Assembly (NCBI GenBank): GCA_049512335.1
Contig: JBEKXE010000051.1
Location: 1-26,905, forward strand
Source: Lustribacter sp049512335
GTDB taxonomy: Bacteria > Vulcanimicrobiota > Vulcanimicrobiia > Vulcanimicrobiales > Vulcanimicrobiaceae
DNA: 26,905 nucleotides
Reading direction: 5' to 3'
In this document: piece after piece, positions 22,780-26,905 of the stretch
Position numbering within the stretch: the stretch's first letter is position 1
How the letters are laid out: each line of letters opens with the position of its first letter
Notes under the pieces: model-generated
Database searches by the model: none
What the model saw: the letters and a program-made list of their open reading frames with translations, nothing else
What the model was told of the DNA's origin: nothing
Made by a program: the position numbers and the translations under genes

Positions 22780-23315
22780 GCGCCCAAGCGAGCATCACCG
22801 AGTCGCAGCTCGCGCAGCTGCTGCTGCAGCGTGAGGTCGAAGCGTTCTACACCAGAGAAGCGGAGCTGCTCGACGACCGCCGTTTCAGCGAGTGGCTCGA
22901 CCTGCTCGCCGGAGATGTGCGGTATTGGATGCCGATCGCCCGCAACGTCGCGTTCGACCGCCCCGACCACGAGTACACCCGCGAACGCACCGACGCGAAC
23001 TGGTTCGACGAGGGCAAAGACGACCTCGCGAAACGCGTCCAGCAGATCGTTGGCGGCGACCATTGGGCCGAAGAGCCGCGTTCACGCACGACCCACGCGA
23101 TCACCAACGTCAACATCGCCGAGATCCGCGGCGACGAACTGACCGTCCACTGCCGCTTCATCGTCTCGCAGCTCCGCCAGGACAGCGAGGTCAACTTCTT
23201 CATGGGCAAGCGCGTCGACGTGCTGCGCCGCGGCGCAACGCTGCAAATCGCGCACCGCAGCATCTTCCTCGATCAGAGCGTGCTGCTGGCGAAAGGCCTG
23301 ACGACCTTCTTCTAG
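22776..23315 (+). CDS. Ring-hydroxylating dioxygenase, beta subunit (NTF2-like)
   Basis: The 179-residue small subunit carries the family hallmark REVEAFYTREAELLDDRRFSEW near the start, then YWMPIARN, EEPRSRTTHAITNV and FFMGKRVDVLRR. It is like BphE/HcaF subunits, which support the alpha3beta3 hexamer and have no metal. GTG 22776 overlaps the alpha stop by 4 bases. The gene ends inside a terminator hairpin facing the convergent hydrolase gene. Confidence 0.93.
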   Translation: MSAQASITESQLAQLLLQREVEAFYTREAELLDDRRFSEWLDLLAGDVRYWMPIARNVAFDRPDHEYTRERTDANWFDEGKDDLAKRVQQIVGGDHWAEEPRSRTTHAITNVNIAEIRGDELTVHCRFIVSQLRQDSEVNFFMGKRVDVLRRGATLQIAHRSIFLDQSVLLAKGLTTFF

Positions 23316-23345
23316 CCCCCGCCGTGTCAGGACGGCGCGGGGCTA
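23313..23345. terminator. Bidirectional terminator containing both stop codons
   Basis: TAGCCCCCGCCGT, a 6-base loop and ACGGCGCGGGGCTA form a strong stem with one bulge. The first three bases are the stop of the beta subunit and the last three are the stop of the convergent hydrolase. On the plus strand TTTCTT follows. Confidence 0.75.
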
Positions 23346-24191
23346 TTTCTTCAGAAACTCCGTGACGATCTCGTTGAAGATTTCGGGGTGTTCCCACTGC
23401 GGCCAGTGGCCCGAGTCTTCCATGAGCGCCCACTCGGCATCGGGTACGTACGTCATCGCCTTTTTCGCGATCCCGAGGTGCTGCGACGGGTTGTGGTCGG
23501 TCCACAAGAACAGCGTCGGCACCGTGATCCGGGCGAGGTTTTCGGGCGTGAGCATATGCGATGCCCGGCGCTCCTCCCCGGCCGTGCCTTGCCGGCCGAG
23601 CGCGTGCTCGTAGAGCGCCCAGCGCAGATCGACCAACTCGTCGGTCAGGTCGCGGTCGGGTTTGTGAAAGAGCCAGCGCAGCCGAAGCCGGATGTTCTCG
23701 CGCGAGGGGTTGGCAGCGAACTGCTCGTTGAGGCGGCGGAACTCGCCGAGGCCGGCGTCGGTCGCGCGCTGCGCTTCGGGGTCCACGTCCGGGATCTTCA
23801 ACCACGCGCCGACGCAGTAGACCAGTTTGCCGACGCGTTCGGGATGCTCGATCGCGGTCCACGCGGCAAGCGCGCCACCGAGCGATTCACCGACTAAATG
23901 TGCGCGTTCGATGCCGGCGGCATCCAAGTAGTCGATGAAATGCCGGACGAGCACGTCCATGGTCGGCGGGCGGCCGTCGCCGCCGGTCAGGCCGTGGCCG
24001 TAATAGTCGATCGCGCGTGCGTCGAAATCGGCGCTCAGCGGGATGATGTTCTTGGCGTACGTCTCGGCGTGGCCGCCGCCGCCGTGCAGCATGACCAGCG
24101 GCATCCCGCTGCCGGCTTGAATGCTGCGCGTGCGCACGCCGCCGGCATCATAGTAGCGAACCTCGGCGCCCAGCAGATCGAGCCAGAGCAC
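23343..24191 (-). CDS. Alpha/beta hydrolase, meta-cleavage product (C-C bond) hydrolase type
   Basis: The 282-residue product has the oxyanion region LHGGGG (35-40), nucleophile S103 (GESLGG), acid D232 (TDHNPS) and H262 in GHWPQWEHPE. The GHWxQWE form is typical of MhpC/BphD-type hydrolases that split ring-fission products of aromatic compounds. No signal peptide is present. The GTG at 24191 begins 2 bases after the livF stop; the open frame upstream runs inside livF. It is thus the last gene of the transporter operon, tying uptake to ring breakdown. Substrate is not determinable. Confidence 0.88.
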   Translation of the reverse strand: MLWLDLLGAEVRYYDAGGVRTRSIQAGSGMPLVMLHGGGGHAETYAKNIIPLSADFDARAIDYYGHGLTGGDGRPPTMDVLVRHFIDYLDAAGIERAHLVGESLGGALAAWTAIEHPERVGKLVYCVGAWLKIPDVDPEAQRATDAGLGEFRRLNEQFAANPSRENIRLRLRWLFHKPDRDLTDELVDLRWALYEHALGRQGTAGEERRASHMLTPENLARITVPTLFLWTDHNPSQHLGIAKKAMTYVPDAEWALMEDSGHWPQWEHPEIFNEIVTEFLKK

Positions 24192-24193
24192 CG

Positions 24194-25003
24194 CTAGCCC
24201 GCCGCGACGCCGACGATGTCGCGCAGCTTGCGGGTCATCTCGTCCTTGGCCGGATCGTGGGCGAGATCGATCGACGACGTGCCGACGCCCAAGTAGCGCT
24301 CCATGATATCGGAGCTGGCGAGCAGTTCCGCGCCCGAGCCCTCGCGCACGATCTTGCCGGTCTCGATCACGTAGCCGCGATCGGCGATCGCGAGGCTCAA
24401 GCGCGCGTTCTGCTCGGAGAGCAGAATCGAGCAGCCCGTTTCGCGCAGCGTCGCCAGGATGCGGAAGATCTCGGTCACGAGAATCGGCGAGAGACCCAGC
24501 GACGGCTCGTCGAGCAGCAACAGCTTCGGCTTGAGCATCAAGCCGCGCCCGATGGCGAGCATCTGCTGCTGACCGCCCGACAGGCCGCCGGCCGGTTGGA
24601 GCTCGCGCTCTTTGAGAATCGGGAAGATGCGGTAGACGTCGGCGCAGCGCCGCGCCACTTCGTCGCTCGAAAGATGGCCCAGCTGCGTGTAGGCGCCGAT
24701 CTCGAGGTTCTCGCAAACGGTCAGATCGCCGAAGATCTGCCGGCCTTCCGGCACGTGGGCCAAGCCCAATTGCACGCGCGCCACCGACGACAGGCCCGAA
24801 AGCGGCTTCCCGGCCAGCTCGGCGCTGCCGGAACGCGGCGTCACGAGACCGGAGATCGTCTTCAGCAACGTCGTCTTGCCGGCGCCGTTGGCGCCGACCA
24901 GCGCGACCATCTCGCCCTCCGCCACGCGCAGCGAGACGCCGTGCAGCACCAGCGCCGCGCCGTAGCCGGCCGAGAGATCTCGAATGTCGAGCATGTTCGC
25001 CAT
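24194..25003 (-). CDS. livF: Branched-chain amino acid-type ABC transporter ATPase
   Basis: The 269-residue ATPase has Walker A GANGAGKTT, signature LSGGQQQM, Walker B LLLLDEPSLGL and the LivF hallmark HVPEGRQIFGDLTVCENL. It powers a Liv-type importer; relatives also import aromatic acids, amides or urea. A C-terminal tail of about 30 residues (SSIDLAHDPAKDEMTRKL...) is longer than usual. Its start overlaps the livG stop (TGATG). Confidence 0.94.
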   Translation of the reverse strand: MANMLDIRDLSAGYGAALVLHGVSLRVAEGEMVALVGANGAGKTTLLKTISGLVTPRSGSAELAGKPLSGLSSVARVQLGLAHVPEGRQIFGDLTVCENLEIGAYTQLGHLSSDEVARRCADVYRIFPILKERELQPAGGLSGGQQQMLAIGRGLMLKPKLLLLDEPSLGLSPILVTEIFRILATLRETGCSILLSEQNARLSLAIADRGYVIETGKIVREGSGAELLASSDIMERYLGVGTSSIDLAHDPAKDEMTRKLRDIVGVAAG

Positions 25004-25791
25004 CAGTTGGCCACCGTGTCCGCGGCCCGCCCGACGTACGCTTCGATCACGCGCTCGTCGCTCTGCACCTCCGCCGGGGTGCCGCGCGCGATCACGCGGC
25101 CGGCGTCGAGCACGACGATGTCCTGCGAGATCGACATGACGAGCGACATGTTGTGCTCGACCACGACCATCGTCACCCCGGCGGCGTTGATCGCCACCAG
25201 GAGCTCGGCCAGCCGCAGGGTCTCGGTATCGTTCAAGCCGGCCGCCGGTTCGTCGAGCAAGAGGACGCGCGGGCCGGCCATCAGCGCGCGCGCGATCTCG
25301 AGCAGCTTCTGCAGCCCCAGCGGCAGGCTGATGGCCGGATCGTCGGCCACCGTGGCGAGGCCGAGCACGTCGACCAAATGTCTGGCCTTCTCGCGCACCG
25401 TGCGCTCTTCCGAGGTCGCACGCGGCAGGTGCAGCGCCTCCTCCCAGAAGTTGGCTTTTACGCCGAGGTGCGCACCGGCCAGGACGTTTTCGAGCACCGT
25501 CATCCCGGCAAAGACGCGCGCGGTCTGGAACGTGCGGATCAAGCCCAGGCGCGCGATCTTGTCGGACCGCAGCCCGGCCAGGTTCTGGCCAAAATACGCG
25601 ATGGTGCCGGAGTCGGCAATGTAGAGGTTGGTGAACAAGTTGAACATCGTGCTCTTGCCGGCGCCGTTGGGGCCGATCAAAGCGGTCAGCGAACCGTCGC
25701 GCACGTTGAACGATACGTCGGCCACGGCGTGCACGCCGCCGAACGACTTCGTCACGCTGGTGACGGTCAGCGCGTCCTGCGTGCCGTTCAT
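25003..25791 (-). CDS. livG: Branched-chain amino acid-type ABC transporter ATPase
   Basis: The 262-residue ATPase has Walker A GPNGAGKST, the LivG-type replacement of the signature loop (LPLGLQKLLEIARAL), Walker B LLLDEPAAGL followed by NDTET, and H-loop VVVEHNMSLV. It pairs with LivF. ATG 25791 overlaps the permease stop by 4 bases. Confidence 0.94.
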   Translation of the reverse strand: MNGTQDALTVTSVTKSFGGVHAVADVSFNVRDGSLTALIGPNGAGKSTMFNLFTNLYIADSGTIAYFGQNLAGLRSDKIARLGLIRTFQTARVFAGMTVLENVLAGAHLGVKANFWEEALHLPRATSEERTVREKARHLVDVLGLATVADDPAISLPLGLQKLLEIARALMAGPRVLLLDEPAAGLNDTETLRLAELLVAINAAGVTMVVVEHNMSLVMSISQDIVVLDAGRVIARGTPAEVQSDERVIEAYVGRAADTVAN

Positions 25792-26905
25792 GCCGCTCGC
25801 TCCGCCGGCAAGGGCGCGTGCGTGGGGCTACTTGGGCCGGTGAAGCGCCGGATCAGCGAGGTGAACCCGCCGTAGAGACCGCTCGGGAAGTACAGCATGG
25901 CCGTGACGAGCAAGATCCCCGACGCCAGCGTCTTGTAGTTCGCCAAGAACTGGAAGGCCGTCGGCAGCAGCGTCAGCAGCACGACCCCGATCACCGGGCC
26001 CACGAGCGTGCCTTCGCCGCCGATCACGAGCATCGTGATGATCAGGAACGACTGCTGCGTGCTGACCATGTCGGGCGAGAGAAACTGGAAGTCGAACGCC
26101 AGCAGGCTGCCGGCGATCGACGCGAACGCCGCCCCGATCAGGAACGCATAGAGCTTGTAGCGCGGCACGTCGACGCCCAGCGCCAGCGCCGCCGTCTGGT
26201 CGGTCTTGATCGAGCGCAGCACGCGCCCGAAGTCGGAGCGCATCGCGTTCATGAGGATCACGATGCCCACGATCACCACGCCCCAGACGAGGTAGTAGTT
26301 GGCCACCGGACCGGCAAACGTGTAACCGAAGATCGAGAAATTCGGGATGCCGGTCATGCCGGAGGGACCGCCGGTCCAATCGCTGAGCCCGACCGTCAGC
26401 GTGTCGATCAGCAGGCCGAACGACAGCGTCGCGAGCGCCATGTAGTGCCCGCGCAACCGCACCGTCACCATCGAGAGCACCGCCGCGCAGAACAGCGAGA
26501 GCACGAGCCCCAGCAGCACGCCGACGATCGGCGGCAGTCCGAACTTCACGCAACTGATCGCCGCGGCGTACCCGCCCATCGCCATGAACGCGGCATGACC
26601 GAGACTGACCTGGCCGCCGTAGCCCAAGATCACGTCGAGCCCGAGCAGAGCGATGAAGAAAATCCCGGCGATGACCAGCGAGCTCAGCAGACCGCCGCCG
26701 CCGAACGCGTTGAGCAGCAGCGGCGCCGCGGCGAGCAGCACCAGCGTGATGACCGCCAGGACCCAGCTCTGCGTCGGGTTGAGCTTGGTCGAGACGCTGC
26801 TCTGGTTGTGCGCGACGTCGCGCACGTCTTCGCGGCGCCGGATGCGGCCGGCGATGATTCCGGTCGGCCGCAAGATCAGCAACGCGAGCAACAGCACCAG
26901 GGCGA
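25788..26905 (-). CDS. livM: Liv-type ABC permease: LivM domain, preceded in frame by a LivH-like C-terminus (5' end outside window)
   Basis: The LivM part (about 340 residues) has eight or more membrane helices and the signature GYGGQVSLGHAAFMAMGGY, RLRGHYMALATLSFG and IVGGEGTLVGPVIG-like IGGEGTLVGP. Before it the same frame reads LALLILRPTGIIAGRIRRRE, which is how LivH permeases end, and the frame runs open to the window edge. This suggests one LivH-LivM fused permease. GTG at 26825 (VRDVAHNQ) is the best alternative if LivM is separate, though no stop lies between. It heads the operon livG, livF, hydrolase. Confidence 0.85.
   Translation of the reverse strand, partial: ALVLLLALLILRPTGIIAGRIRRREDVRDVAHNQSSVSTKLNPTQSWVLAVITLVLLAAAPLLLNAFGGGGLLSSLVIAGIFFIALLGLDVILGYGGQVSLGHAAFMAMGGYAAAISCVKFGLPPIVGVLLGLVLSLFCAAVLSMVTVRLRGHYMALATLSFGLLIDTLTVGLSDWTGGPSGMTGIPNFSIFGYTFAGPVANYYLVWGVVIVGIVILMNAMRSDFGRVLRSIKTDQTAALALGVDVPRYKLYAFLIGAAFASIAGSLLAFDFQFLSPDMVSTQQSFLIITMLVIGGEGTLVGPVIGVVLLTLLPTAFQFLANYKTLASGILLVTAMLYFPSGLYGGFTSLIRRFTGPSSPTHAPLPAERAA

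Overview
The window is GC-rich, gene-dense bacterial chromosome. It carries housekeeping genes (RNase P RNA, five tRNAs, rapZ-yvcK, tadA) mixed with genes that look like oxidative breakdown of aromatic or heterocyclic compounds. The organism cannot be fixed from sequence alone. A YvcK with two N-terminal membrane helices directly behind rapZ, a bacterial type A RNase P RNA, a predicted outer-membrane beta-barrel protein and aerobic oxygenases suggest a diderm, aerobic member of the Terrabacteria-like phyla. Candidatus Eremiobacterota (WPS-2/Vulcanimicrobiota) is my low-confidence guess. I see no transposase, integrase, phage gene or CRISPR array.

Layout. 1-2.3 kb: the end of a class II aldolase, tRNA-Ala(UGC), a NitT/TauT-type substrate-binding protein, and a divergent two-domain VOC protein. 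2.3-5.6 kb: a small SinR/Cas2-like protein, tRNA-Ala(GGC), rnpB, a PDZ/multi-TM/GAF sensor that starts 2 nt after rnpB, and a DUF1858-type redox-disulfide protein. 5.6-8.2 kb: a palindromic terminator, DUF2203, and the rapZ-yvcK operon; DUF2203 and rapZ start over each other in opposite directions. 8.2-13.8 kb: a compact minus-strand run, transcribed MaoC, outer-membrane protein, response regulator, histidine kinase, DUF5069, glycerate kinase. 13.9-15.8 kb: a protein of unknown function, tRNA-Ser(CGA), tadA, tRNA-Arg(CCG), a small Cys-rich protein and tRNA-Met(CAU).

15.9-26.9 kb is the catabolic block. It has a two-subunit molybdenum hydroxylase (2Fe-2S plus a Tat-exported IorB-like Mo subunit) followed by a second NitT/TauT-type binding protein. 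Then come a RutE-like nitroreductase and a BNR-propeller protein on the minus strand, divergent from a Rieske ring-hydroxylating dioxygenase (alpha, beta). Convergent to these is an overlapping minus-strand operon: Liv-type permease (apparently fused LivH-LivM), LivG, LivF and a C-C-bond (meta-cleavage) type alpha/beta hydrolase. A reasonable inference is uptake by the Liv transporter, ring activation by the Mo hydroxylase and Rieske oxygenase, and hydrolysis of a ring-fission product by the alpha/beta hydrolase. The VOC and class II aldolase at the left end may be further steps. Ferredoxin and reductase partners for the Rieske enzyme, and permease/ATPase partners for the two NitT/TauT-type binding proteins, are not in the window.
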